Positions 11,405-23,823 of a stretch of DNA of 64,000 bases are shown piece by piece. This DNA comes from Warburgia ugandensis (taxonomy: Eukaryota > Streptophyta > Magnoliopsida > Canellales > Canellaceae). Below the pieces are notes generated by a model. The model was not told the origin of the DNA. It did not search any database and worked only from the letters and a program-made list of their open reading frames with translations. The translations under genes and the position numbers were made by a program. The first letter of the stretch is position 1. Each line of letters opens with the position of its first letter. Location: NCBI GenBank assembly GCA_035236585.1, contig CP141138.1:28345437-28409436 (forward strand), in the 5' to 3' direction.

Positions 11405-13305
11405 ATCATCCTTTCATCTTTCTACTCAAAGCATCTGCCATGGCATTCACCTTACCAAGGTGGTATTAGATGGTGAAATTGTATTCTTTCATGTATTCCA
11501 TCCAAGCCTACCATCTCATGTTAAGATCACTATTGCAGAAAATGTATGTAAGACTTTTATAATCAGTAAAGACTTCAAACTTTTTACCATATAAATAATG
11601 TCTCCATATCTTTAAATCGAAGACCACAGCATCAAACTCTAAGTGATGGGTGGGATAGTTCAACATGATTATTCAACTATCTAGATGTATAAGCAATCAC
11701 CTTACCATGCTACAATCTATACACATTAAAGTCCCTTGCCTAAGGTGTCATTATATACCATAAATCCTCCACCACCCATTGGGAAGGTTAGAATATGTGA
11801 TGTGGTAAGTGTCTTCAATTATTGGAAACTCCATACACACTCATTCATCCTCTCACATTTATTATCCTTTCTATGACATTCTTGTGTCTCTCTTAGTTGA
11901 TAGTTGCTTCTATTTTCATGGGATCAATAGCAATTCGATCCTCTAAGATAACATGACCAAGGAATTGAACTTGATCAAGCTAGAACTCACACTTAGAAAA
12001 CATATAATTAATGAATTTGGGGAGTGCTCAATACATCAAGTGTTCTTGATGTTTTTCTTGAAACTGGAGAATACAAGGATATGATCAACAAGTATATTGA
12101 CACATTTGTTAAGATACTCCCAGAACACCTAGTTCATAAGGTCCATAAAAGCAATGGGGGTGTATTTGTCAATTTGAATGGCATTACTCACAATTCACAT
12201 TGGCATAGTTGGATTTTGAATACAATCCATAGAATATTCTCATTTTGACTTTTTGATTGATGATATCTAGACCTTAGATTTATTCTTATAAAAACCTACT
12301 TCAATAGCAACTAACCAAAGAGATCATGGATACTGGTCAATGATTATTTGGTCTTGGTAGTAACTACATTTAACAATCTATAGTTGATTTCTGATAATAT
12401 TAGTTCATTCTTCCTCTCGTTAGATAATACTGGGCCCTCTAGGGTGAGACACATGGTTGACTAAATTCCTACTCCATTTACTTTATTTGTTCTATTAGGA
12501 CCACTTTGCAATGATAGAAGCCATGCTTACTATTAAGGCCATCTACTCATACGCGGTAATCCTAGTAGCTCTTCCTGTAATTCATAGAAGCTTTTTGGTC
12601 CTTCAACATCTTTTTCCAAAATGTTAAAGTTAATGCTTTCCTATGGTTATCAACTGCTGTCCAATGCAACATTAATTTGTCCATTTTCAAGGATACATTC
12701 CAAAGTCCAGGGAATCTAAAATGACTAAGCCTTCATTCATTTGTTCATTCTTAGACACTATGGTGATATCCTAAAAGAGCTCTATGTTCATAGAGACTTG
12801 TTCAAAGAAAATCATAGTTTGAGAGAATCTTTTCTTTTGAACCTTTAGACAACTATCCAGAACGTAAAATAATTATGAAATGAAGATATGCCTTGATTCA
12901 TGGTTAAGAAACTAGAAGCATATTTTATACGATCATGTTCGAATTTTGAGCCATTCCATTCGTTAGTGCAAATATAGCCCTATTATTTTGTTGCTCTGGT
13001 TCTCATCCAAGTTGATCACTTTTCCCCCTTCTGGGAAATTATGAAGAAGATGTCCTTACCACAAGCAAAACAATGGCCTTCCTTAATTTAACTAGGCCTC
13101 TAGATGATAGTTCTTGCAAGTTGGACACACTACATATTTTTCCTTCTCTTCTGTTCTTGACAGCTATGAAGAAAATGTCCCTTTTTACCACATCAAAAGT
13201 AATGCTTCTCAACATAAGAGGGTTTTCCTAGGTGAAATTTCTTACAACCCAGACAATGCTAGTGGATCCCAAACAACCTATTTGGCTATAAATAGTGTAA
13301 ACTGT
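11405..13305 (-). pseudogene. Degenerate Ty3/gypsy gag-pol (element J)
   Basis: Read on the minus strand from 13305 downward. About 13049-13077 encodes a CCHC-knuckle-like GHCFACGKD. Around 12172-12190 is MPFKLTN, the RT motif usually MPFGLTN. About 12076-12095 gives LVDHIL where active RTs have a VDD or IDD core, so the second catalytic Asp is His. 11948-11964 gives FLGHVI from the RT thumb-side motif. 11420-11444 gives MADALSRK, the motif that closes the RNase H region. Stops and frame changes separate these pieces, so no functional polyprotein remains. The integrase would lie further on but is cut off at 11404. Order and motifs suit the chromovirus-type (Del/Tekay) gypsy elements. Confidence 0.75.
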
Positions 13306-13319
13306 GTTCTTATACCAAC
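13306..13319 (-). other. Primer-binding site of element J
   Basis: On the minus strand it reads GTTGGTATAAGAAC directly after an LTR ending ..CATCCACA. This is a decayed match to the iMet-type site TTGGTATCAGAGC. It fixes the orientation and the inner end of the 5' LTR at 13320. Confidence 0.6.
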
Positions 13320-14800
13320 TGTGGATGCCTGGGCTTTAGAAAAAAAAATTGGAATAAGATTCCTGCAAGATTTTCTTTTCTAAAATATTTTTTAAAGTGT
13401 ACTATTTATATTACCAGTCACCTATTTTGTTTTTAAAATCAAAGGGATCTTACAAATTGCTACAAGCTAGGCTCAACTCTCATTAGTCGCCTATATCTTT
13501 CACTATATCAACTACAAGAGTCGTATACCTTATTAACCGCTAGAATCATCTATATCTAGATCGAAAGGTTTGAACAAATAGTGCGATATCAAAATCTGTA
13601 CTATTGCAATGTCAATGTACTGTAAAATTTAAGATTTTTCACACATATTCCATGGACTTGCAAAACTTTGTACCATATATCTGTACGCATTCAATTATTC
13701 TGCCTATGCATGAAATATCATTTTCGATAACACATTTCATATTACTCATAGAAATTCATATGGAATCATGGTTTTCCACCCCACTATGCATCATGCAAAA
13801 ATCATTTAAAAAACTAGGATTTTACTCCTGCACTACAAATGCTACATTTCAAATAGAATAATAATAAACTAACTTATTCCAGACTTAGTGTATGCACTTG
13901 TAAACCCATGGTCCAAAATTCCAAAATCATATACTATTACACTGATCATAATCCTGTGTACCTGTACACAACTATGTGCATTATGGTTTGTGTTTATGTA
14001 CAGTGCCCAATGCTACGTGATGTGTCCATGTGCTATGTGCATGCCTAGTGCTGGGTATAGTAGTCTGTGCTCATGTGTGGTGCATAAGTGTGGTAGGCTA
14101 CGCCGCTGCCCATGTGCCAAGGGTTGTGCGCCACGTGCATGTGTTTGGGTGCTGAGCACATTGCTATGTGCTATGCGTTAGTCATGTCACCTGAATGCTG
14201 GCTGCCATGCATGTGCCCAAGCGAAATAATCATGCACAAGGTGTGAATCATGTCACTTGAGTGCTGGGTGCCATACATGCACCCAACTGAGCTTTATGCG
14301 AAACTGTAAACCATTCATCCTTCGGCCCAAAATCAAAACCGAGATCAACCCACTCAGATCTATAACTGAACTAAGATTTATCCATGCCGTAGCCAAAATC
14401 ATAGCCATAACATGCTAGACCTAGATTAGGACTACACATCAACTCAATGTATAATACGCCAACTTAATTGATAGCTATTTCAAAGACAAAATCAGAAATT
14501 AAAAAATGACTAAATTATTAAATCACAAAGCTATAGGAGCAATATATCTTTAAAATCTAAAGACAATCTAATAGATGCATTGTATTAACGACATGCAGCT
14601 TTACATGTCAAAATGAGCTCAAGCTCTTACACATGCATGCAAGCATCTAAAATAAAACAAACATGACTACAGAGTCCCTTTTAAACATGTACGCTTTTAC
14701 ATTAATAGTAGTTGAAGTATTTCCATTGCCACCTTCTTAGTCAACAGGCGCAATGACAAACTTTGTTCCCCTTCCTCCCCTTACACTACCCACTCTTAGG
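13320..14800 (-). mobile_element. 5' LTR of gypsy element J (outer end not defined)
   Basis: Plus-strand text starts TGTGGATGCCTGGGCTTT next to the primer site, the inverted form of an LTR 3' end. No ORF is convincing. 13960-14290 is a low-complexity stretch built from 'catgtgc' and 'gtgctgggt' words. I cannot find the TG end of the LTR; the limit at 14800 is a guess. Confidence 0.45.
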
Positions 14801-15020
14801 CCTTGTCCTCCAACCTAAAATGTTCCCCCTGGTAGTCTATGTTGAATCATGCAAAAGAGAATAAGTTGAAACAATCAATTCATCTACTTAAAGCTTAACT
14901 AATGAAAATAAATACAATGTAAAGTTCAAATGATAGTACCACTTAAATTGCATCATTGAGTGGAGTGTTATATTGCAAATAATAATAATAATAATAATAA
15001 TAAAGACTCAGAGCTTCCTA
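14801..15020. other. Unassigned AT-rich DNA with an (AAT)n run
   Basis: No ORF or known motif. 14976-15004 is an (AAT)n microsatellite. It ends with TCCTA (15016-15020), the left target duplication of T2. Since T2 is followed by MULE sequence, this may be the downstream part of the same MULE, but I see no coding signal. Confidence 0.4.
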
Positions 15021-15599
15021 TGTAACACCCCTAACTTTTTGTAATGAAATTAAATAAATAGTGAAATTGAGAATTTCAAGGAAAACCAAGTTAGAATATT
15101 AGAGTTATTTAAAATGCACTTCTTATGGAAGTATAATCAAAGGATAAGATACGTATAATTGAAATCAAACTCAACGAACCCTTCAGAATGACTGTAAGCG
15201 CAACTCATTCTGAACATGGATGAAAAATCCTTATTTTTCTCTATTTTTATGACCAAAAGGGGAAAATAGTAATTTTACTCATAGCCAAGGCCTAAGACAT
15301 AAAAATTTAGATTATACTTGGAAATATGAATCCAATGCCACTAAGTATGCTCAATTTCGAGAGCATGGGAATAAATTCTAATTTTTATACATAAAGGGCA
15401 AAATAGTATTTTTTACACCATATGAGGCCCACATGGGGCCCACAGAGGAATCCACTGACTTGAAAATGTTCAATTATGGGTCAAACCACTACCACTTGCT
15501 AGTGGAGAAGGAGGTGGTAGTGGGAATCCTATGAACATTGAATAATCAAAAGAAATAAACATTATAATTGCACTTAATGATGAAAAACACTCAAATTTC

Positions 15600-15609
15600 C
15601 TATAAATAC
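15600..15609 (+). promoter_or_regulatory. TATA box of LTR T2
   Basis: CTATAAATAC, 579 bp from the LTR start, the counterpart of the T1 box at 1063. A C/T-rich leader follows at 15650-15720. Confidence 0.6.
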
Positions 15610-17769
15610 CTCTAAGAAAAATTATAAAAAAATGTTCATAAAATTCCTCACAAAATTCCCCAAACTCCACCAAAATTTTAGCTCCAAACTCCAACCCTTT
15701 CTCTCTCTTTTCATATCTCTTCCCTACATTTTTTTATTCTGTTAGCGTGTCCACAGACACACTTGGGAGAATATTCCACTCTCGATTAATTGGCGCATCT
15801 GTAAACTCGTCATCGTCGATGAGTAGGGTTTTCAGCCTGCTACGGTTTTTCAATTAGCCATCATGTTCTAGCCATTAAAATTCAATCTTAGACATTGGAT
15901 CTTTGAGGAATATGGAGATCTACAAAAGACCTATATTTTTATGAAGATTAGTGGAGTTTTCGCCAGTAAATTCATTGGAAAACAGTAAGCTCCGGCGATA
16001 TACATATAGGCGTGGATTTTCTAAATTTTTCAACCCAGTTCCAGCCTCTAGCCATTCCAGGTAGGTGCATCTCCCTCCCATACTTAGAGTCATGTAATTT
16101 TCTTGTATTTTTTGGCCTCCAGGAGATCTCCCTGGTTGTTGATCTATCGGAGACAATGGATCCAGCATAGAAGGTTGAGATCTCCTCATTTTTCGGCTCA
16201 GATCCAAATTCTGAGCCGTTGGATGGGTTTATGGGGCCCAAAATCATTAGGGTTTGAAATCTTAGCCTTTGACGTTGGCAAATTTGAAAGAGTTAGAGAA
16301 AGGTTGATCCAACGGTCCTAACTGGACCATCTCAACCGATCTTAATAGATCGGCAATCAACACGGTAGAGCAGAACGCGCAATGGGGATGTTCCCCATGG
16401 GCATGCCCCCGCGCATGTACTCTCGTACGAATTGCCAAGTGGTGAGGTAACGACCCCGCCTGCATCCCCGTTATGGAGACGCGGGCCGTTGATCAACCCC
16501 ACAACCATTTCGCCCATATTTGATCTAGGATGTTCATTGTTTGAACTAGAAACCTAAAATCTCCAATTAAGGGTATGATATGACTCTGAATTTAGATCTG
16601 AAAGATGCTGTAGGTTCCTTATCATGTTATCTAGTCACTGAACTCATTAGATCCATGTTTTAAATTGTAATTACATGTTATATTTAGTAAAATCTGTACC
16701 AATTATATGGGATCATGGTCCAGATGACTTGAAACTGGAAATTTGAACCAATGGATGAGTTCAGAAGGTTCCAAAACCCTTAGGATCATGATCACAGTAA
16801 GATTTATGTGGTTCTAGATCAATTAATGAAGTCAATATAGTAAGGATAAAATTCAACCCTTAAAACGGGCTAAAAACTTAAAAACACAATTCTGATCTCA
16901 ATTTAACTCCAAATTGAGATCGGAGAGTTTTTTTGGGATTCCTTGTGATTATTAGAACCTACTAAACTAATAAAATCAAAGTTTTAATTCATTAAATATT
17001 TTGAGGTTTATTAGATAATCAATCTAATGTCATTGATCTACAAGATCTGCAATGATCAGATCAATCAAAACATATTAGATAATGATCTAATAATGTAATA
17101 GCCTATATAAATGGGTTGGATGTAATTGAAATGGCAGATCTTAAGAGATCTAGCCTTAAAAGTAGTAAAAACCATTGAAATGAATGTAAATCTCCTTGAT
17201 CAAGGATGGTTTGACAATATAAATGGGGTTTGATGATAATATGAAAATAATATTACATGGAATTAGGGATTGGATGATGATGATTTGGAAAGGATCAAGA
17301 TCTAAACCCTAAAAGGAGGAAAAATGAATAAGGATCAATTAAGACCGTTGGATCATGATGGGTGTTTATAGCATGTTAGAATTGCATTGAATTATTGAGC
17401 ATTATGATTAATGTCTTTTATTGTTTTGAGGAGTTAATTGTAGATTATTTATTTAATTGTTTATTTATGCTTTAATACTTATGGAATGGAAAGTACCTTG
17501 AAAATGTAATTAATGAAATTAGAATTGAAGAACAAATTACATGAAATGAATGACATGAACTTAGGGTTAGTAAGGACCATAGTTAGTAGGATAATATAAA
17601 GAATGAATATTCCTTGGTCCAAATTAGGAGAATAATAAAACTCTATGAATGACATTTTAATGTTCATGGATTTAATTAAAATCAAGTAGAAATAGTACTT
17701 AGGGTTAAATGCTCATAGCAACCTTATGAAAGGTTGAGTTAGGATAAAGCTAGTGGATGATGAACATAG

Positions 17770-17842
17770 TGGTTAAGGGGGTTATCTAATAGAGCATTGC
17801 TCTCCCCCTACCTTTAGTTGATGTTTGTGAGGTCGAAACACC
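17770..17842 (+). other. tRNA-like A/B box pair in T2
   Basis: TGGTTAAGGGG (17770-17780) and GGTCGAAACACC (17831-17842) within a GAGGT...ACCTC stem with a 6-nt loop, close to a T-arm. Same position as in T1 (4055-4127). Confidence 0.3.
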
Positions 17843-18447
17843 TCCTTACATGAGGATTGAAGTAATCACTTTGTGTTTAACCATTCAATTAGTAAGCCTT
17901 AGCCAATTTGACATAAGAGGAGCTGTCTAAACTTTGGATGAAATAAGCTATCCTCAACTAGTATAACATTAACTAGGTGAGCAATAATAATGATAAGAGC
18001 ATAAGTAGTAAATCATTTAATCGTAATAAAAATTGTAAATAAGATAAGGAAGATCAAACAAGATCTAAGAGAGATCTTGAAAGATCACAAACAAAAACAA
18101 AAGAAATATTATGTAGATTGTAGTATTTGCTAGGATTTTACTTATAGTATATATTGTGAACTTAGAAGGATTGAAACCTTAATCATATATGATCCAAGGA
18201 AAGTAAGGACATCACTTATAGGAGTACATACTTGTATAGAAGAATAACTTGATACGTGTGATCAACAGATTTATGAATCAAGATCAAGATGGACAATATG
18301 GAATGAATACCACTTGAATCAAGATCATGATATCACTTGGAGGTAGTGGATATACAAAGATGCATTAGAGACTCATGTGTATACATGATTTTCTGTCTAG
18401 GATTGTAGACTTTCATGATATAATTATGCTTAGTACTTTAGCATAGT

Positions 18448-18560
18448 CATGATCCAAAACTTATGATCCAACTAAGTAATCCAAAACTTATGATTCAACT
18501 AAGTGATCCAAAACTTATGATCCAACCTCATAATCTAATCAAATTGATCTAACATGATGA
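18448..18560 (+). repeat. GATC-rich short array, T2 copy
   Basis: 'atgatccaactaagt' and 'gatccaaaactt' words alternate for about 110 bp, roughly half the length of the T1 array. Confidence 0.65.
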
Positions 18561-19300
18561 TCAAGTCTAATGAGGTGAAAGTAATGAGATATGGAGACTA
18601 AGAAAGCCCTAAGAATAGGGTATATAAAATATTCTAGCCTTAGTTAAATAGACACATTGTCTGATATGTGCAATGTATTTTCCATACAAGTATGGAGGCT
18701 TGTGATTTTGTTTTACACAAAGATAAAGACTGAGGATACTATGCTAGGGAAGTTATAAGGGTTTGGCCACCCGCTTCTTGAAACTTATATGATGAATACC
18801 ATACCCAAAGAGAGGCTAAATGTCAAGTGGGGTAATAATGGAAAGGCCCCACTGTGACAGCCATAGTCCACCCCATGAGGACATGGATTGATTATTCCAC
18901 AATTGGTATCAATGGAGATTATACAGTTATCTAAGTGCATTGTACGGATTGAGACTGTAGCATAGTAGTCCTAATGTATTTTGCACTATGGTGCACATAT
19001 GATAGGCACAATGTAATGCCATGGCATGAGATGCCACTACATGAGTTCCTAGAAATTCCTATATAAAGATTGGCTGAACACTAATTTCTTAAGTGGGAGT
19101 ATAGCCAGGGGAAGGAACAAGTTTTGAGCAATCTTCACTATATTAACTAATTTGTCCTATACAATATAAATAACGTATATACTCTATGTATGAGTATGAG
19201 ATAACTCATGAATGGATAACCAGGATGGATTAATGATTGAGGTATGCATTCTTATATTAGGAAGTAGTATATTTTTGTATCCCCTACCAAGCATAGCTTG

Positions 19301-19340
19301 CTGAGGTATTGTAAATATTTCTATATTTACAATACTTTAG
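19301..19340 (+). other. Conserved LTR hairpin, T2 copy
   Basis: CTGAGGTATTGTAAATAT (19301-19318) pairs with ATATTTACAATACTTTAG (19323-19340), with two G-T wobbles in an 18-bp stem. Preceded by AGCTTG as in T1, B and C; about 465 bp before the LTR end. Confidence 0.7.
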
Positions 19341-19805
19341 ATACATGAAGGAGGGTTAGAAGCTCAAGACCATTGAAGACTTAAGGAAGAAAAGCTTGAA
19401 GATTTAGGAGCAAGAAGGTAGAAGAGTTGAAGAAAACAATCAACTAGAGTATGTTCCTTAAACATATGTAATTTTCTTTACTAGAGAGAGTATTGTATTG
19501 AGTATTTTCAATGTAAGGTGAGGTCTAAACTTTGGATTACGTAATTTGGACAATGGTTTGTAATCATGGTATAGGGGCTGTGTAAGAGTGAACTATTGGA
19601 TGATTCCTGGTATTCAATGAAATGTTATTTTATACAAAATGGCTATGTGTATTATGTATCTTCCAATGACACTTGGGTTTTACTACAAATGAATTTAAAT
19701 GAAAAGAATTTTTGTTGTATTGTTTGCGAATTTTTTTTTACCATTAAGGGCCCTTTCTTTGGAAAATGTATTTAAAAAGGTGTTACGAAAACCCAGGTTG
19801 TCACA

Positions 19806-21410
19806 TCCTGCATCACAAGATTGGCAATAGAAATGAGTTAGTCACTATACAACTACTAGATATTGGAATCAAATTGAATTTTTAGCTATTAATACTGACT
19901 AGTGGGCTTTACCATTCTCCCTCCTTGCTGATTCTAGCTTTACAATCCAACTTTTACATTTACTACTCGTAAGATTTGTATTTTGCCTCTCAAGTCTACA
20001 TGAATTATTTGGTAGAGTAATAGGCTCATCTTAAACCTTCTTACTCTTTTTATTTACTTTTCTCATGTTTAATGGCTTCAATGGAATCAATTGCTCCTTC
20101 ACCATTGCTTTACACATCTAGTAGGATGAATGATGGGTGCCTCTGTCATGCCATATTGGTCTATTGAATTGCATGCATTGACATAGTCCTCAAGGGCTCT
20201 TCTATTGTACCTGATGGCTACCACAAGATGTTTGTAATGTATGTCAGTTAGCTGCTAGTAATAACAAGTGCATGTTTTGGCCTCTATATCAACTTCAAAT
20301 AGGTCACCCAGACACCTGACCACCAACACATGAGAAGAAGCCTTTGTAGCAATGAAGTCTCTTATATCCATTATAGTTTTGTCCAATTTTTTTCTAAATT
20401 CTGAGGGTAAATGATCCTCTTAGATTGGAAATGATAGACCTCCCTTATGAAGCCTCTTCTTATAGTATCTTCTTATTTCCCCAAGCATATTGAAGTCTTG
20501 CTTCTTCCTTGCATCCAAGATGCATCTATTAAAGCACTCACTAATGTTATTTAGCATCAAATCATGCTTGTACTTTGAAGAAAATGCATATCTAGACCAT
20601 TTCTTTGCAAGTCAATCCTATAGTCATTGCCATGCTCCTTAGTCATTCCTTGTAGTTCTCTGCATACGAAACTTGAATGTAGTTCTTGTTGTAACCCTGG
20701 AGGCAAACCATAACACATCCTTGAGAAATTTCCCTTTGAAGTTTTCCTTGAAGTTTTGATATAGATGCCTCTCACAATACAAAAGTTTGGATGAGGTTGG
20801 GTAGTTGATATAACATTGATTAGTCCTTGCAACCAAATAGAAGTAGATAATAAGAGTCAATTTTCATTTTAACATATGAATCTTGTAATTAAAGGAAAAC
20901 ATTAAGATATATTTTTTGTTTATCCAACATCCAAGTCCATTCAAACTTTGGACCTTGCCTAACATCTTTGAGTAGATGATCTATAAATCACTTCCATGTC
21001 ATCCCTCAAATGGCATGCATCAAGGCATATAGCTAGCCTACACCCTAATGAAAAGCCTTTCTTTTATAGATTAATAGTTGTAAATTCTTCAAAATATAGG
21101 AAAACTCCATCAAGTTTGATGGATATAATTTATATTAGTTGTGTTTTATTAGTTATTGTCAAGTGCCTTCAAATAATAGTCATATAACTTGGAGCACTGC
21201 TCCAATTGTGTCCGTTCAAGCTTCTCCTTAGAAAGTGTCTTCACTCGCTAATATTGGAAGGTTATGCATCTTTTGGATTGCTTCAAATAAACTCTTAAGT
21301 TTAATGCTAGAAGTACACCATACATCATAGAGGTGCAAAAATGTATCAGCACATGAAGAGGAACTTCTGGTGGTAGGGTGAGAAACATGACAATGGCAAG
21401 TGCATGGCAT
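19806..21410 (-). pseudogene. MuDR/MULE transposase remnant
   Basis: Read on the minus strand from about 21400 down. 21005-21042 encodes CRLAICLDACHLR, the plant MULE motif of the form CRPxIGLDACHLKG that contains the first catalytic Asp. 20729-20780 encodes CERHLYQNFKENFKGK, the CxxH region of the same domain. 20215-20270 has a decayed SWIM zinc finger (CTCYY, a stop, QLTDIHYKH), followed at 20125-20205 by EDYVNACNSIDQYG, which matches the usual post-SWIM stretch. Stops interrupt several steps, for example in the SWIM finger and after 20930. The domain order is correct, so this is one decayed gene. Terminal inverted repeats were not found; the downstream end may be interrupted by solo LTR T2. 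Confidence 0.82.
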
Positions 21411-21425
21411 GAGGTCTAACTTGTT

Positions 21426-22533
21426 AATGGGTCAAGCAAGGCATCAGAGGCTATCAGGACTATTGCAGACCTTGGAGCTCCTAGAATGAAAGCGGGACCA
21501 CATTACAATGGACTTTATCGTAGGATTGCCCTGGACATCCCACGGGTGTAATATGATTTGGGTACTTGTAAATCGATTGACTAAATTAGTGCACTTCATT
21601 CCAATTTGATAGAAGTAGTCAATGGAAAGTGTGGCTAAGTTGTACATCAAAGAGATAATGAGTCCACATAGAGTACCATGAATTATTATTTCAAACAAAG
21701 ATAGTAGAACCACTTCACACTTTTGGTACTGCTTTCCATCCTTAGACTAATAGACAGTCCAAAAGAACTATTTAGAATTTGGCAAACATGTTAAGAACGT
21801 GTGCACTAGAGAGGAAAGGTAATTGGGACAAACAACTTCCACTGATCAAGTTTGCTTATAAAAATAGCTACCACTTTAGCATCCTCATGGTACCATACAT
21901 GGCATAGTACGACCAACCTTATCGTATGCTGACTTGTTGGAGTAATGTAAGAACAACAATTTGTGAAGTCATCGATTATTGAGCAATGTGTAAAACAAGT
22001 GTGACTTATTCAACAATGGTTACTGACATCTCATAGTAGAAAAAAGACCAGTGCAGATAAAAGGCATAATGATTTGTAATTTATAGTCAGAAATCATATA
22101 TTTCTAAAGGTCTCACTAGCAAAGGGAATGATGAAGTTTGGAATCAAAGGAAGCTAAGTTTACAATTTGTGTGTCTATTTGAGATCTTGGATAGGAATGG
22201 GAAGGTGGCATATAGACTTGCATTACCACCACATTTGTCAAAAGTCCATAATACTTCATATCTCAATGTTGAGGAATTGTGTTCCCAATCCCACTCATGT
22301 ACTCGAATAGGTTTCATCAGAATCATAACTCCATTCGATCTTGAAGCAAAGCCAACGTAGTTTTTCAACAAAAAGGAAAAGATTCTTAGGAACAAGACAA
22401 TTCCATTATTCAAAGTCTTGGGGCAATATCACTCACAAAAGAAGCCACAAGGGAAGTAGAAAGTGAGATGAAGTGTAGATTTTCTAAATTGTTCTCAGAG
22501 TTACCTAGAAATTTTTTAGGACAAAATTTTTGT
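21426..22533 (+). pseudogene. Ty3/gypsy integrase and pol C-terminus remnant (element M)
   Basis: Plus strand. It begins with HQRLSGLLQTLE, typical of the linker before the integrase core. [11 protein letters not shown] at about 21503 carries the first core Asp. SNKDSR at about 21690 corresponds to the second (usually SDRDSR). Near 21751-21772 the motif reads RQSKRTI where active enzymes have SERTIQ, so the catalytic Glu is Lys. FAYKNSYH follows at about 21850. 22178-22237 encodes FEILDRNGKVAYRLALPPHL, the conserved segment before the chromodomain region. Several stops show it is dead. No RT or gag lies upstream: a MULE remnant abuts at 21410, so the element is truncated. Confidence 0.85.
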
Positions 22534-22546
22534 AAGGAGGGAAAAA
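22534..22546 (+). other. Polypurine tract of element M
   Basis: AAGGAGGGAAAAA directly before TGTAATGACTTC, the LTR start. Position and sequence are those of plus-strand priming sites in this class of gypsy element. Confidence 0.75.
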
Positions 22547-23732
22547 TGTAATGACTTCAACTTTCATAATGTAAATAGTTATTTTCTCAGGTTTTATCAA
22601 AAGAACCAAGTCAGCTCAACTAGTTACTGAGTGAAATTGCATGCCCTTGATTCATAGTTCAAGTCACTACAATAGCACATTTTTGGAATTTTTAGAACAA
22701 ATTTTGAACAAAACCTAAAAGACATCCAAAAATGTTATCACTAATATGTAAATCATGAGGATATTAGCTAAATCCATCATTTGTAAGATAGTTCTTGAGG
22801 AAATAAGTCAAACTAAGGATAGCACATTAGAAAATAGAAGACCAGGATCTGCACCTGGGAATACTTGGAAAGGAACACCTCAACTTGATAAGGTAAATAG
22901 CCAAGACAATAGTTCATAATGGGACATCATAGGCTAGAGGGAAAAGAGAAAAATTGTTGGAGGTAGATGATATACACATAAATATTATAGATAGCATCCC
23001 TAGAATTAGCATTTTTAACCATTGATTCATTAATTTATCACTAATTAGGGATTACTTTTCATTTTGTAAGATTAGATAGAAGTGAGAAAGTGCATATTTT
23101 TAGCAACCTAAAATCCTAGAATAGAGCCATCTTACCATTCAAGCAAATTCATGAACCCACATGCCAAGAACCAAGAAGTAAAGGAGTTTAGTATTCTATG
23201 GGTGTCTTTCTCAAATTCAATATAATAAAAAACCCTAAGCTTCAGTCAACCCTATCCATACTAAGTGGTTGTCACTACCAAAAGAAAAGGTGGTTAACTT
23301 CTCATGCATGCATGTAAACCACTACCTTGGGGAGCTTTTGAGAGTAGCTAGAATGCTATACAAGGAGTCACATGTGTATGATTTATGTTTGAAGTAAAAC
23401 AACTCAAAAGCAAGACACTCACGAAGAGATTCTTCCTTCATTCATTCACTCACTTGTATCAGAGTGGGACCCACATGGATTACACATTTTTTCCCATGGA
23501 GGAGGACATATTACAATTTGAAACATGTTTTACATGAAAATTTTAAGGGAGAAAAATGTGCAGTTGAAAAGAGAATTAATAAAAAAATCTACAGCTCTCT
23601 TTCATCGATCCTTCTAAGGAAACAATGATCAAGATATATCCTCAATTAGGGCTATCCTAGTAGCATCTAATGGGAAGTGTTTTCCATGTGAGAACCAAGG
23701 GAATGTTAGGATGGACCAATGAGAATGAAACA

Positions 23733-23736
<4 letters not shown>
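22547..23736 (+). mobile_element. 3' LTR of element M (end not defined)
   Basis: Starts TGTAATGACTTCAACTTTC, close to the start of LTR F (TGTAATGACTCCAATTTTG). After the first few hundred bases I cannot match it to the other long LTRs, and no GTCACA-type end is visible. The right limit is set arbitrarily at the GA microsatellite. Confidence 0.5.

Positions 23737-23819
<83 letters not shown>
23737..23819 (+). repeat. (GA)n microsatellite, about 83 bp
   Basis: Uninterrupted AG dinucleotides. The Ser-Leu repeat ORFs read across it are translation artefacts. Confidence 0.95.

Positions 23820-23823
<4 letters not shown>

Larger units (their letters stand above)
15021..19805 (+). mobile_element. 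Solo LTR T2, 4.8 kb, same family as T1
   Basis: Begins TGTAACACCCCTAACTTTTTG and ends AACCCAGGTTGTCACA. Flanks TCCTA (15016-15020) and TCCTG (19806-19810) are a duplication with one mismatch. Nearly every module of T1 can be followed in order: TATA at 15600, CpG-rich pocket 16340-16500, GATC-rich text 17030-17360, tRNA-like boxes 17770-17842, GATC array 18448-18560, primer-site look-alike 18903-18915, hairpin 19301-19340. It lacks one of the tandem units seen at 1910-2720 in T1. Coding potential is nil. Confidence 0.87.

Noticed and set aside
13888-14181. 97-aa Cys-rich plus ORF
   Set aside because: The Cys comes from repeated 'tgtgc' words of a low-complexity LTR stretch; no domain.
15920-16517. 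Cluster of overlapping ORFs on both strands in T2
   Set aside because: They lie in the leader and CpG-rich pocket of the LTR and are not kept in T1 or C.
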